This document shows positions 1 to 7,888 of a stretch of 32,512 nt of DNA, piece by piece. Each line of letters opens with the position of its first letter. The stretch's first letter is position 1. Below the pieces are notes generated by a model that did no database searches, was not told where the DNA came from, and worked only from the letters and a program-made list of their open reading frames with translations. The translations under genes and the position numbers were made by a program. Source of the DNA: Thiothrix nivea (GTDB lineage: Bacteria; Pseudomonadota; Gammaproteobacteria; Thiotrichales; Thiotrichaceae); assembly GCA_002746895.1 (NCBI GenBank), contig PDRT01000022.1, positions 1 through 32,512 of the forward strand, written 5' to 3'.

Positions 1-117
1 CATCCGGATGGGCATCCCGAAGCAGGGCAGACTGAACGCCAGAAGCGACTGGCAGCAAAAAGAGAAAGGCTAATGGCCGCCATGTCCAGAGCCAGGGGGG
101 GCAGGTATGAATACTGA
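1..117 (+). CDS. C-terminal end of an unknown protein (partial)
   Basis: Frame 1 is open from the first base to a TGA at 115-117 and encodes 38 residues rich in Arg, Lys and Ala with a basic amphipathic stretch. The start lies outside the window. Its last codons overlap the ATG of the next gene by 11 bases, which suggests translational coupling within one mobile-element operon. The tail is too short to assign a family, so no function is proposed. Confidence 0.45.
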   Translation, partial: HPDGHPEAGQTERQKRLAAKRERLMAAMSRARGGRYEY

Positions 118-310
118 TAACTATCTTGCTGATCTTGAAGAATACATGCTGCAAGAACAGCTGAAAAAGCAAAAACAAACGGCCCAGCAGCAGTCCCGAT
201 CACCGGACAAAAACCGAACCTTAACCATTGAGATCATTCACCGGCAATCCGGGGTAGGGGGCTTACTAATCCGCGCGGGCCTGGCTGGACTGGGCCTGTT
301 CTCACTATAG
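107..310 (+). CDS. Small hypothetical protein of the integrated element
   Basis: A 67-residue protein. A G-rich run followed by AGG just before the ATG at 107 can act as a ribosome binding site, and the start overlaps the end of the preceding gene. The N-terminal half (about residues 5-35) is acidic then Lys/Gln-rich and probably helical. The last 20 residues are Gly/Leu-rich and hydrophobic and could be a short membrane-associated tail. I do not recognise the family. Its position upstream of the DHH, AlpA-like and integrase genes marks it as element cargo or an element-maintenance gene. Confidence 0.5.
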   Translation: MNTDNYLADLEEYMLQEQLKKQKQTAQQQSRSPDKNRTLTIEIIHRQSGVGGLLIRAGLAGLGLFSL

Positions 311-316
311 TGAGGC

Positions 317-346
317 TACAGGAGAATATAGGAGTTTATAGGAGAT
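317..346 (+). repeat. Three 10-bp repeats, each carrying a Shine-Dalgarno-like GGAG
   Basis: Three consecutive decamers (TACAGGAGAA, TATAGGAGTT, TATAGGAGAT) lie just upstream of the DHH gene. Each contains AGGAG. Only the last is correctly spaced for the ATG at 354. The better-supported start at 396 has its own AGGGAG about 8 bases upstream. The array may be slippage-derived or may load ribosomes upstream of the gene. Confidence 0.5.
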
Positions 347-395
347 GATAACCATGAACACAGAGAAGAAGACACCTTTCAACAGGGAGAATCCA

Positions 396-1202
396 ATGAG
401 TAATAGACTCTGCATCTATCACAAAAACTGCGCCGATGGACTCGGCGCAGCCCTGGCTGTTTATAATTCAAAAGAGTGGGGGAAAGACACTGAGTTTCTT
501 AGTGCCCAGTATGGGGATGCTGAAAGCCTGCTGGTTATCGACCACCACAAAACCGCAGAAGAAGCCCTGAAAGGGCTGGACTTCTGCATCTTTGATATGA
601 ATTACTCAGGCGCAATGCTGACCTGGGACTATCTTCATAAACCCCTGAATGTCGAAAAAGTCCCTGAGCTGATCCGGTATATACAGGATCGTGACCTTTG
701 GAAATGGGAAATGGAACAGTCCAGAGAAGTCAGCGCGGCGCTGGCAAGTTACCCGATGGAACTGGAAATCTGGGACAGGTTTCTGGATGACAGTGAAGTC
801 GAGCAGCTAAAGTTGGAGGGCGAAGGGATACTGCGCTATCAACAAACCCAGATTGACCGCGCAATCTACCAGTGGAACAACTCAGAACAATATATTCACC
901 TGGAAGATGGGGCAGGGAGCAGCTACACCGTTCCCGTATTAAACACCAGCACCCTGATTAGTGAAATATGCGGCGAACTTGCCAAAGGCTGGCCGTTTGC
1001 TGCCGTCTACTTCGATACCACGGACGGTAAGCGCGTCTACAGCCTGCGTACCCGCGATAGCGATACAGATGTGTCAGCGATAGCCAAGCACAATGGTGGC
1101 GGCGGTCACCCGGCAGCCGCCGGTTTTTCAGTTCCTATAGACCAAGCTCTGGCCATGTCGTTTCCTTCGACTGAAGGAAACAGAATGAGGGACATGACAT
1201 GA
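396..1202 (+). CDS. DHH-family phosphoesterase, apparently lacking an internal motif block
   Basis: A 268-residue protein of the DHH/DHHA1 phosphoesterase superfamily (NrnB-like; the family hydrolyses short oligonucleotides or cyclic nucleotides using Mn). Visible motifs are HKNCADG near residues 9-15, the DHH triad at D49-H50-H51, an IQDRDLW block near 96-102, and the DHHA1 GGGGH motif at 234-238. In relatives I remember, about 30 residues carrying a VDFSY-type Asp motif sit between the QYGD segment and the DHH motif. Here QYGD (38-41) is followed almost directly by VIDHH, so one metal ligand may be missing. The start at ATG 396 was chosen because it has AGGGAG upstream and the conserved core begins there; 354 or 345 would add 14-17 non-conserved residues. 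Its end overlaps the next gene by four bases. Confidence 0.8.
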   Translation: MSNRLCIYHKNCADGLGAALAVYNSKEWGKDTEFLSAQYGDAESLLVIDHHKTAEEALKGLDFCIFDMNYSGAMLTWDYLHKPLNVEKVPELIRYIQDRDLWKWEMEQSREVSAALASYPMELEIWDRFLDDSEVEQLKLEGEGILRYQQTQIDRAIYQWNNSEQYIHLEDGAGSSYTVPVLNTSTLISEICGELAKGWPFAAVYFDTTDGKRVYSLRTRDSDTDVSAIAKHNGGGGHPAAAGFSVPIDQALAMSFPSTEGNRMRDMT

Positions 1203-1417
1203 CACAAAAAACAGACCGACTGGTAGACTCCAAAAAACTGATGGAAACCTACGGCATAACATCGCCTCAAACACTGATCCGCTGGACAAAGCGTTCAGAA
1301 AACCCGTTACCCAAGCCGATAGCAGGCGGTAGCGGCTGTGGCAATACCTACAAATGGCGGCGCTCACAGCTAGAGCAGTGGGAAATAGCCCAATACGGCT
1401 GCATACTGGAAATGTGA
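1199..1417 (+). CDS. AlpA/excisionase-like helix-turn-helix protein
   Basis: A 72-residue protein whose ATG overlaps the stop of the DHH gene (ATGA), so the two are translationally coupled. Residues 8-62 resemble the winged-HTH fold of phage AlpA regulators and excisionases: a recognition-helix region around SPQTLIRW, a basic Pro-containing wing, then KWRRSQLEQW, the usual closing helix of this group. Such proteins bind att-proximal DNA to direct excision or activate the integrase gene. It ends 10 bp from the convergent integrase stop, which fits an Xis/regulator role. The assignment rests on motif shape only. Confidence 0.65.
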   Translation: MTQKTDRLVDSKKLMETYGITSPQTLIRWTKRSENPLPKPIAGGSGCGNTYKWRRSQLEQWEIAQYGCILEM

Positions 1418-1427
1418 GGCATGGAAA

Positions 1428-2633
1428 CTAAAAATCCATGCCAGTCAGTTTCTCACCCCACTTGCTCAAGCAGGCGGCCTGCTCATCCAGATAGTGATGC
1501 TGATCATAAACCTGCCAGTCTCCGGGTAACTTATGCCCCAGCATAATCTCTGCCACATGGGGCATGGTCAGCGTACTCCAGTTGGTTCGGGCCGTCTTGC
1601 GCAAATCGTAGATAGACCAATGCGCCAGAACATAATGGTGGTGCTTATAAATCCACCTGGACAAATTCAACGGCATCTTCAATAACGCAGAGTGTGTCAT
1701 GCGTTTCTGATCGTTCTTAATACTGGTGAACATGAAATCAGGATGAGGACTTAATAACATGGCCTGTCGAATCAACGACTCAGCCAGCTTGGTAATAGGC
1801 CGCAACAGTGGTTTACCGGTTCTCCTTCCCATCTTGTGATTTTCTTTCGGCACGGTCCAGATGCCACTATCAAAATCAAAATCGGATTTATTGGACTGTC
1901 TAAGTTCAGCAGGGCGGCACCCATACAACAAACACAGCTTTACAAAAATCATATTTTTCTCAAGCATCCTGGAATGATTGATAGCATCCAGAACAAACCG
2001 CAGCTCATCATCATCCAATGCCCGATTAGAGGTCTTTTTCTTGATCCCCAGATCATGCCACGGACTAATTTCTGCCAGTGGGTTTACATCAACCCAGCCG
2101 CGCCGGATCAGCCAGCGATACATCTGCTTGGCATTCCCCAAAATGCGACTGGCGATAGCCGGGATATTTTCAGAAATACCCTCCAGCAACGTTATCCATA
2201 TCTGTACAGTAATGTTCCGGATCGGCAATTTACCAATCTTCGGGAAAACATGAATTTCAAAACTGCGTTTAATTTGCTCTGGCGATGACTTTTTAGAGCG
2301 GCAATCCTTCTCATACCAACGATAGAACATATCCTCCAAGGTTTCCCCAAGCTGCTGCTGAATACGTTCCTGCTGCATGATTGCCTTTGGATCACCACCA
2401 CGCTCCAACAGACCCCGCAGCCTTAAACACTCTGTTCGTGCATCTTTCAGACTGACAGCCGGATAAGTACCAATATCAACCCGTTTTGCTTTACCGGCAA
2501 ACCGATAACGCATCTGCCAGGTCAACTTACCTTTAGGAGATACCCGAACACCCAGACCATCACGGTCAGCCTTCTCAAACCCTTTGTCATGTTCTTTTCG
2601 ATAATTTGACTGTAGCCAAGCATTAGTTAGCAC
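1428..2633 (-). CDS. int: P4-type tyrosine recombinase (integrase)
   Basis: About 401 residues from the GTG at 2633, which has GGAGG six bases upstream. An in-frame ATG at 2648 would add five residues but lacks a ribosome site. The N-terminal region (about 1-90) matches the arm-binding domain of P4/prophage integrases (LTWQMRYRFAGK followed by VDIGTYPAVSLKDAR). The SAM-like core-binding domain follows and the catalytic domain runs from about 200. Catalytic residues are R240 (in GCRPAEL), R345, H367 (in LGHK) and nucleophile Y381. The HxxR box reads Tyr-Asp-Leu-Arg, so its His is replaced by Tyr342. The gene reads convergently against the element cargo and its upstream region faces host DNA, the usual layout at an integrated element boundary. 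Confidence 0.93.
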   Translation of the reverse strand: MLTNAWLQSNYRKEHDKGFEKADRDGLGVRVSPKGKLTWQMRYRFAGKAKRVDIGTYPAVSLKDARTECLRLRGLLERGGDPKAIMQQERIQQQLGETLEDMFYRWYEKDCRSKKSSPEQIKRSFEIHVFPKIGKLPIRNITVQIWITLLEGISENIPAIASRILGNAKQMYRWLIRRGWVDVNPLAEISPWHDLGIKKKTSNRALDDDELRFVLDAINHSRMLEKNMIFVKLCLLYGCRPAELRQSNKSDFDFDSGIWTVPKENHKMGRRTGKPLLRPITKLAESLIRQAMLLSPHPDFMFTSIKNDQKRMTHSALLKMPLNLSRWIYKHHHYVLAHWSIYDLRKTARTNWSTLTMPHVAEIMLGHKLPGDWQVYDQHHYLDEQAACLSKWGEKLTGMDF

Positions 2634-2650
2634 ACTGTCACCCTCCATAA

Positions 2651-2720
2651 CTTGTACAAACTTAAGGACAAGCCTTGTACAAAAAATACTGACACTAGAA
2701 ATATCTGATTTCTGTACAGA
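2651..2720. promoter_or_regulatory. Repeated TTGTACAA palindromes upstream of the integrase gene
   Basis: CTTGTACAAA occurs twice, at 2651-2660 and 2674-2683. The copies are 23 bp apart, about two helical turns. A related palindrome, TCTGTACAGA, is at 2711-2720. All share a GTAC centre and lie just upstream of the integrase start, where an operator or arm-type recombinase/Xis sites would be expected. The binding protein is unknown. Confidence 0.5.
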
Positions 2721-2768
2721 GAATCATACAAGAAAATTCTGAAAGGTTAAAATAATGAAGGTTTAAGC

Positions 2769-2856
2769 ATGAAGGGTTATGAAGGCTTTTTTGATAAAAA
2801 TATCCATCTAAAACAAGATATTATGATTGATTAAGTTTAGATATGAAGGGTTATGA
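2769..2856 (+). repeat. Pair of 14-bp direct repeats
   Basis: ATGAAGGGTTATGA is present at 2769-2782 and again at 2843-2856, a 74-bp period. A partial third copy (ATGAAGGTTTA) starts at 2755. The position between the integrase and the host gene suits Int arm sites, Xis sites or decayed att repeats. Function is inferred from location only. Confidence 0.45.
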
Positions 2857-3113
2857 TAGGGTTTGGATAGGTGACATCCCATGAATTTTCGCGTTGGCAA
2901 ACCAAATATTCATTCATATTTATTTAACGATCTGCAATTTTTACCCGGAAAAATGCCCTTGCACAGGCAGTGGGTCAGACATGCAATAAGCAGGGCTGAT
3001 TACACCGTACGTTTATCCTGAAATCCCTCCCGCTGATACCGATCTGACAAGCTGAGCCATGCAACATCGTCCTATGCTGATAAAGAGATTCTTATCTAAA
3101 TCAGGAAAGGGTA

Positions 3114-3812
3114 ATGAAACAATATAACTTAACCTCAGTGGTCGCAGCTTGCCTGCTGGCCTCATTCAGTTCCAGCGCACTGGCCGGTGGCCCCGCCCCA
3201 TTTTACATTGGCGCATCTATCGGACAGGCGCATATTGATAACGATTCGGCTGATTTTGACAATGGTCATATCTGCACGGATGCTGGCAAGGAGAACGAAG
3301 AATGCCGTATCGGTGATGGTGGCAGCGCCGGGCATATTTATGGTGGCTTCCAGTTTAACGATAACTTCGCGGTAGAGATTGGTTATGCCGACCTGGGTGA
3401 CACAGCGTCATACGAATACAGTGACCCGGCCTCGGTGACCCAGGAAACCAAAGGCGTTACGTTGGCAGCAGTCGGTCGTTACCGCCTGGGCAAATCTTCA
3501 CGCATGCTGGCCTATGGCAAGGCCGGTGTTTTCGCCTGGAACAGCGAAGTGCATTCCAACAGTAATAACTCACGCATTCCGCACGGCACTGTTGATGACA
3601 GTGGTGTTGATCCCATGATTGGTGCTGGCCTGGAATATGAGCTAAATCACAACATCTCACTGCGGGCTGGCTGGGATCGCTACTTCAACGTGGGTAATAA
3701 TGACGTACTGGTTGATTTCAGCAAGGATCATTACGGTGATACCGGCGAGCTGAACACACTGAAAACCGATGTTGATGTTTACTCAGCGGGAATTAATTTT
3801 TCATTCTTGTGA
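3114..3812 (+). CDS. Outer-membrane beta-barrel protein (small porin-like, OmpA/Opa-type)
   Basis: A 232-residue protein with a clear signal peptide (Lys2, a hydrophobic core, cleavage after ALA at residue 25). Alternating hydrophobic strands with aromatic girdles follow, such as the segments starting PFYIGASIG, GHIYGGFQF and FAVEIGYADLG, and the last strand ends in a C-terminal SFL. This fits an eight-stranded OMP_b-brl/OmpA-like barrel. Two Cys (about 54 and 63) in an acidic N-terminal loop could form a disulfide on the periplasmic or surface side. AGGAAAGG lies 4-10 bases upstream of the ATG. It is monocistronic, followed by a strong terminator. The ligand or role is not evident. Confidence 0.8.
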   Translation: MKQYNLTSVVAACLLASFSSSALAGGPAPFYIGASIGQAHIDNDSADFDNGHICTDAGKENEECRIGDGGSAGHIYGGFQFNDNFAVEIGYADLGDTASYEYSDPASVTQETKGVTLAAVGRYRLGKSSRMLAYGKAGVFAWNSEVHSNSNNSRIPHGTVDDSGVDPMIGAGLEYELNHNISLRAGWDRYFNVGNNDVLVDFSKDHYGDTGELNTLKTDVDVYSAGINFSFL

Positions 3813-3827
3813 TTTAAGCCTGAAAAT

Positions 3828-3859
3828 AACCGGATGATTGCTTCAGATCATCCGGTTTT
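3828..3859. terminator. Bidirectional-looking intrinsic terminator between convergent genes
   Basis: A perfect 11-bp stem (AACCGGATGAT paired with ATCATCCGGTT) with an 8-base loop is followed by T residues on the plus strand and by an A/T-rich tract on the minus strand. It lies between the ends of the convergent outer membrane protein and plsC genes and probably serves both. Confidence 0.8.
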
Positions 3860-3886
3860 AAAACAAGAACGGCCAGGAACGACCGA

Positions 3887-4618
3887 TCAAAAAACCAGCC
3901 TGGCTTTCTCGGCCTCAATCCACCTTTCCACTTCCTGCAGAATATCTTCCGGTGTTCTGCCTTGGGTTGCAATTGGCTGACCGATACTCATCGTAATGGT
4001 GCCAGGTTTTTTGATGAAAGAATGGCGCGGCCAGCTCATACCGGCATTGTGCGCAACCGGAATTACCGGATACCCCGCATAAGCCGCCAGCACTGCACCA
4101 CCCAGCTTGTACCGCACTTTTACACCGGGCCTGACTCGTGTGCCTTCGGGGAAAATCACCATCCAGATTCCCTCATCCAGCCGCTTTTTGCCCTGTACTT
4201 TAATCTGTTCTACTGCACTGCGTCCGCTGCGGCGGTCAATCGCAATCGGCTTAATCATGCGTAAACCCCAGCCAAACACCGGTACTTTGAGCAATTCCCG
4301 CTTCAGAACCCAGGTCAATGGTGGAAATTCCTCAGCCAGTGCCATCGTCTCCCAGGTGGACTGGTGGTTCGACATAATCAGTGCAGTGCTATCAACCGGA
4401 ATATTTTCCCGGCCCAGTACCCTGTAATTAACGCCACAGGTGACTTTCAGCCACCACAGATTCATTGTGCTCCAGAAAGCCAGTACCGGATAACGCTGAC
4501 GGTATGATGAAAAAATTAACAATGGAAATACAAACACATAAACCAGCGTGGTCAGTACAAACCCGGCCATAAACAGTGTTGCCCGCAGCCCCAGCCATAG
4601 CTTTATTAAAAAACCCAT
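3887..4618 (-). CDS. plsC: 1-acyl-sn-glycerol-3-phosphate acyltransferase
   Basis: A 243-residue PlsC/LPLAT enzyme that acylates lysophosphatidic acid to phosphatidic acid at the inner membrane. One or two N-terminal hydrophobic segments (about 10-37) anchor it. The catalytic block is NHQSTWE near 84-90, an H-x4-acidic motif in its common Glu form, and the glycerol-phosphate-binding FPEGTR is near 156-161. I place the start at the ATG at 4618, which overlaps the rdgB stop by one base (TGATG); a GTG one codon upstream is the alternative. The tight junction indicates co-transcription with rph and rdgB. Confidence 0.92.
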   Translation of the reverse strand: MGFLIKLWLGLRATLFMAGFVLTTLVYVFVFPLLIFSSYRQRYPVLAFWSTMNLWWLKVTCGVNYRVLGRENIPVDSTALIMSNHQSTWETMALAEEFPPLTWVLKRELLKVPVFGWGLRMIKPIAIDRRSGRSAVEQIKVQGKKRLDEGIWMVIFPEGTRVRPGVKVRYKLGGAVLAAYAGYPVIPVAHNAGMSWPRHSFIKKPGTITMSIGQPIATQGRTPEDILQEVERWIEAEKARLVF

Positions 4619-5235
4619 CACATCCCCTGCCCGGTCTTTTCATCCAGCAGCTCAACCAGCTTTTGTAATGCCTGACCACGGTGACTGATACGATTTTTTT
4701 CTGCGGCATTCAACTCTGCGGCACTGCAATCATGCGTCGGCACATAAAACAGCGGGTCATAGCCAAAGCCTTGCTTGCCTGCCGGTTGCTCCAGAATCGA
4801 ACCTTCCCAATCCGCTTCGGCAATCAGGGGCACCGGATCAGCCGCATCACGCACCAGCACAATACAACAGTGAAACCGGGCCGTGCGCTGTGCCGTCGGA
4901 ATACCCTCTAATTCGGTCAGCAATTTGGCATTATTGGCGGCGCTATCACCCGGCGTACCGGCAAAACGTGCAGAATAAATTCCCGGCTGACCGTGTAAAA
5001 CATCCACCACAATCCCGGAATCATCCGCCAGCGCTGGCAGTCCGGTTTGCGCAGCGGCATTGCGTGCCTTGAGAATCGCATTTTCGACAAAACTGAGGCC
5101 GGTTTCCTCCGCTTCAGCGACACCCAGTTCATCCTGCGAGATAATTTCCCAGCCGAAATCGGCCAGTAAAGCCGAAAACTCCCGCAGTTTCCCCGCATTA
5201 CCACTGGCCAGCACCAACCGCAGTTTTCCGGTCAC
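4618..5235 (-). CDS. rdgB: Non-canonical purine NTP pyrophosphatase (RdgB/HAM1)
   Basis: A 205-residue Ham1-family enzyme that hydrolyses dITP, ITP and XTP to monophosphates, keeping deaminated purines out of DNA and RNA. Family signatures are SGNAGKLREF near residues 11-20, ADDSGI near 70-75 with its catalytic Asp, FGYDPLF, and SHRGQAL near the C-terminus. The start is a GTG at 5235 preceded by a GGGTGGGG ribosome site and lies 9 bases after the rph stop. The order rph-rdgB is a recurrent bacterial pairing. Confidence 0.95.
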   Translation of the reverse strand: MTGKLRLVLASGNAGKLREFSALLADFGWEIISQDELGVAEAEETGLSFVENAILKARNAAAQTGLPALADDSGIVVDVLHGQPGIYSARFAGTPGDSAANNAKLLTELEGIPTAQRTARFHCCIVLVRDAADPVPLIAEADWEGSILEQPAGKQGFGYDPLFYVPTHDCSAAELNAAEKNRISHRGQALQKLVELLDEKTGQGM

Positions 5236-5244
5236 AGCCCCACC

Positions 5245-5961
5245 CTATTCCGCCAACACAGCCTGTTGCAATTCAATGATTTCATGGATGCCCTTTTCCG
5301 CCAGCGCCAACATCTGATCCAGTTCTTCGCGACGGAATGCATGCCCTTCAGCCGTACCCTGCACTTCGATAAACTGCCCGGCTTCATTCATCACCACATT
5401 CATGTCTGTTTCCGCGCTGGAATCCTCCGGATAATCCAGATCCAGCACACCAACACCGTTGTAAATACCGACTGATACCGAAGCGACATGACCATGAATC
5501 GGATCACGCTTCAGTTTGCCCTGTTTTTTCAGCGCATCAATCGCATCACACAACGCCACATAAGCCCCGGAAATAGAGGCAGTGCGGGTTCCACCATCAG
5601 CCTGCAACACATCACAATCCAGCGTAATCTGTCGTTCCCCCAGTGCATCCATATCGACCACTGCCCGCAGTGAACGGCCAATCAGTCGCTGAATCTCCTG
5701 TGTACGACCACTTTGCTTGCCCCGTGCCGCCTCACGCCCCATACGACTATGCGTGGAACGTGGCAACATACCGTACTCAGCCGTCACCCAGCCCTGCCCT
5801 TTGCCCTTCAAAAACGGTGGCACCCGCTCATCAATGCTGGCAGTACACAACACTTTGGTGTGACCAAACTCCACCAGCACGGAACCTTCTGCGTGACAGG
5901 TGTAATGACGGGTAAATTTTACCGGGCGCATCTGATCCGGGTGACGTCCACTGGGTCTCAT
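5245..5961 (-). CDS. rph: Ribonuclease PH
   Basis: A 238-residue phosphorolytic 3'-5' exoribonuclease that trims tRNA precursors; the length is normal for the family. Recognisable blocks are [14 protein letters not shown] at the N-terminus, the [11 protein letters not shown] strand, [11 protein letters not shown], the phosphate-binding [14 protein letters not shown] region, and [17 protein letters not shown]. An AAGAGAG ribosome site precedes the ATG. It is first in the rph-rdgB-plsC operon, with a TATAAT element upstream. Confidence 0.96.
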   Translation of the reverse strand: MRPSGRHPDQMRPVKFTRHYTCHAEGSVLVEFGHTKVLCTASIDERVPPFLKGKGQGWVTAEYGMLPRSTHSRMGREAARGKQSGRTQEIQRLIGRSLRAVVDMDALGERQITLDCDVLQADGGTRTASISGAYVALCDAIDALKKQGKLKRDPIHGHVASVSVGIYNGVGVLDLDYPEDSSAETDMNVVMNEAGQFIEVQGTAEGHAFRREELDQMLALAEKGIHEIIELQQAVLAE

Positions 5962-5997
5962 TCAGACTCTCTTGTTAATTTGGAATAAAAACGGGGG

Positions 5998-6031
5998 ATT
6001 ATACGCACCCTATGTTGCTTTCACAGTGAAA
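5998..6031 (-). promoter_or_regulatory. Candidate rph promoter with a palindrome over the -35 region
   Basis: On the minus strand TATAAT (6003-5998) lies about 40 bases upstream of rph. The -35 position 17 bases further holds CTGTGA, a weak match. That hexamer sits inside a perfect 13-base palindrome, TTTCACAGTGAAA, at 6019-6031, which could be an operator. Confidence 0.4.
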
Positions 6032-6068
6032 AAATCACGAAGGCTCCCCTGTTATTAGTCCTGTGCTT

Positions 6069-6263
6069 TTAACTTACGCAGAATATTTGATCAACAATAA
6101 TCAGGTCTTCCTCAACTGATTCATCCTCAATCAGAAAACCTGAATTAAAATGCTCACGCAAACGATAAAGAAACTCATCAAAACTCAGGTTGGCCAAGGC
6201 TGCTGCCGCCGAAAAACTGATTTTATGAGCATGATAAAGACTCGCCGCCAGCAAATCTATCAA
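6069..6263 (-). CDS. Small UPF0175-like protein, possibly N-terminally shortened
   Basis: Up to 64 residues. The segment from about 5 to 38 (Leu-Tyr, then SFSAAAALANLSFDEFLYRL) resembles the C-terminal helical half of UPF0175 proteins, which are small HTH-like proteins often paired with toxins. UPF0175 proteins are usually about 80-90 residues, so an N-terminal part may be missing. There is no ATG: the start would be TTG at 6263, overlapping the gpmI stop, or TTG at 6254 with the GAGG at the gpmI end nine bases upstream. No toxin gene is adjacent. It may be a remnant or a translationally coupled regulator. Confidence 0.5.
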   Translation of the reverse strand: MIDLLAASLYHAHKISFSAAAALANLSFDEFLYRLREHFNSGFLIEDESVEEDLIIVDQIFCVS

Positions 6264-7798
6264 ACCTCTTCCAGCAAAATACTGCGTCCCGTCATCACTT
6301 CCGGCTGTGCCACGCCCATCAGTTGCAGCAGCGTTGGTGCAATATCACTCAAACCCGCTCCGGTGGATAAGCGCCAGTTGACCTTGTCCATAATCAGACA
6401 GGGCACCGGATAAACCGTATGCTGGGTGTTTGGTTCACCGGTCAGTGGGTCAATGTACTCATCACAGTTACCGTGGTCAGCGGTCAGCAACACCGAATAT
6501 TCATGCTCCACCGCCGCGTCCAGCACCCGTCCGACTTCACGATCCAGTGCTTCCACCGCTTTCAGCATCGCCTCCGGTACAGCGGTATGCCCGACCATAT
6601 CACCATTGGCAAAATTCACCACAATAAAAGCATATTCATCCTTTGCCATCGCCGCAATCACCGTATCCGCCACTTCCGGCGCACTCATTTCCGGTTTCAG
6701 GTCGTAAGTTTCCACTTTCGGTGAGTCAATGACGATGCGGTCTTCACCTTCGTAAGGCTGCTCACGGCCACTGTTAAAGAAGAAAGTAACATGGGCATAT
6801 TTTTCTGTCTCTGAACAATGGAACTGCCGCAACCCGGCCTGACTCAGGGTATCCGCCAGATTGGTCTGTGGACGATCCGGCGCAAACATCACCGGCACCC
6901 CATAACCTTTGTCATATTGCGTCAGTGTGGTCAGTGATACCAGACCAAAGTCACCACGGTCAAACCCCTCAAAATCTGCCATCGCCAATGCCTCGGACAT
7001 CTGGCGCGGACGGTCATTGCGGAAATTGAAAAACAGCACCTCATCTCCGGCCTGAATCTTTTCCGCCTTCGGTGTCAGGCGCGGCTTAATAAACTCATCA
7101 CTCTCACCCGCCGCATAAGCATCGGCAACCGCAGACAGCGCATCTTTAGCCGGAGTACCGATACCATGCACATATGCATCCCAGGCCACCCTGGTTCGGT
7201 CCCAGCGACGATCACGATCCATCGCATAAAAACGCCCGCAAACGCTGGCAATTTCGCCGCCGGTTTCCGCCATAACCGTCTGTAACCGTTGCATAAACTG
7301 CCCCGCCAGCCGTGGAGCCGTATCGCGCCCATCCGTTATCGCATGTACCATCGGTGTCACCCCCTGTGCCCGACACTCACGCAGCAACGCCTCAAGGTGG
7401 TTCAAATGACTATGCACACCGCCATCAGATACCAGCCCGATCAGGTGCAAGGGCCGCTCGTTCTGTTTCGCCCGCACCAGTGCGGCAGTGAATGCGGTAT
7501 TTTCAGCCAGACTGCCATCAGCCACTGCATCATCAATACGCACCAGATCCTGTTTCAGGATAGAGCCACAGCCAATGGTCATATGGCCAACTTCGGAGTT
7601 ACCCATCTGACCATCCGGCAAACCGACCGCACGCCCGGAAGCCTGCAAGGTAGTGTGTGGATAACTGCCAAAGTAGCGGTCAAAGTTTGGCGTATCTGCT
7701 TCATGGACTGCATTATTGACTTTACTGGGGTTAACACCAAAACCATCCAGAATAATTAAAATGGCTTTACGACGGGGGGCGACAGTTTTTATTGACAT
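6260..7798 (-). CDS. gpmI: 2,3-bisphosphoglycerate-independent phosphoglycerate mutase
   Basis: A 512-residue, full-length iPGM that interconverts 3- and 2-phosphoglycerate in glycolysis and gluconeogenesis using two Mn ions. The alkaline-phosphatase-like core begins with LIILDGFG near residues 14-21. The phosphorylated nucleophile is Ser68 in MGNSEVGH. Other metal and substrate motifs include ITDGRDT, NFRNDRPRQM and LTADHGNCDEYID. The cytosolic enzyme starts at ATG 7798, with only a weak upstream ribosome site. The small UPF0175-like ORF overlaps its stop. Confidence 0.97.
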   Translation of the reverse strand: MSIKTVAPRRKAILIILDGFGVNPSKVNNAVHEADTPNFDRYFGSYPHTTLQASGRAVGLPDGQMGNSEVGHMTIGCGSILKQDLVRIDDAVADGSLAENTAFTAALVRAKQNERPLHLIGLVSDGGVHSHLNHLEALLRECRAQGVTPMVHAITDGRDTAPRLAGQFMQRLQTVMAETGGEIASVCGRFYAMDRDRRWDRTRVAWDAYVHGIGTPAKDALSAVADAYAAGESDEFIKPRLTPKAEKIQAGDEVLFFNFRNDRPRQMSEALAMADFEGFDRGDFGLVSLTTLTQYDKGYGVPVMFAPDRPQTNLADTLSQAGLRQFHCSETEKYAHVTFFFNSGREQPYEGEDRIVIDSPKVETYDLKPEMSAPEVADTVIAAMAKDEYAFIVVNFANGDMVGHTAVPEAMLKAVEALDREVGRVLDAAVEHEYSVLLTADHGNCDEYIDPLTGEPNTQHTVYPVPCLIMDKVNWRLSTGAGLSDIAPTLLQLMGVAQPEVMTGRSILLEEV

Positions 7799-7888
7799 GG
7801 GATACTTACGGGAAAAATTGAAGACAGCCGTATTTTACCAACAGCCGCCATGTTTTGCTGAGACAAATTTGTGTACTGATCCAGGTGG

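Larger units (their letters stand above)
2634..3113. other. Gene-free junction between the mobile element and the host chromosome
   Basis: About 480 bases with no convincing gene. The first 90 bases hold palindromes centred on GTAC. A 14-bp direct repeat follows at 2769 and 2843. The rest, up to the AGGAAAGG ribosome site of the outer membrane protein gene, shows no clear element. The attachment site probably lies here, but there is no tRNA or tmRNA 3' end and only one junction is in the window, so I cannot place it. Confidence 0.5.

Noticed and set aside
1836..2288. 150-residue plus-strand ORF opposite the integrase
   Set aside because: It is a shadow of the integrase gene on the other strand, with no ribosome site or recognisable protein features.
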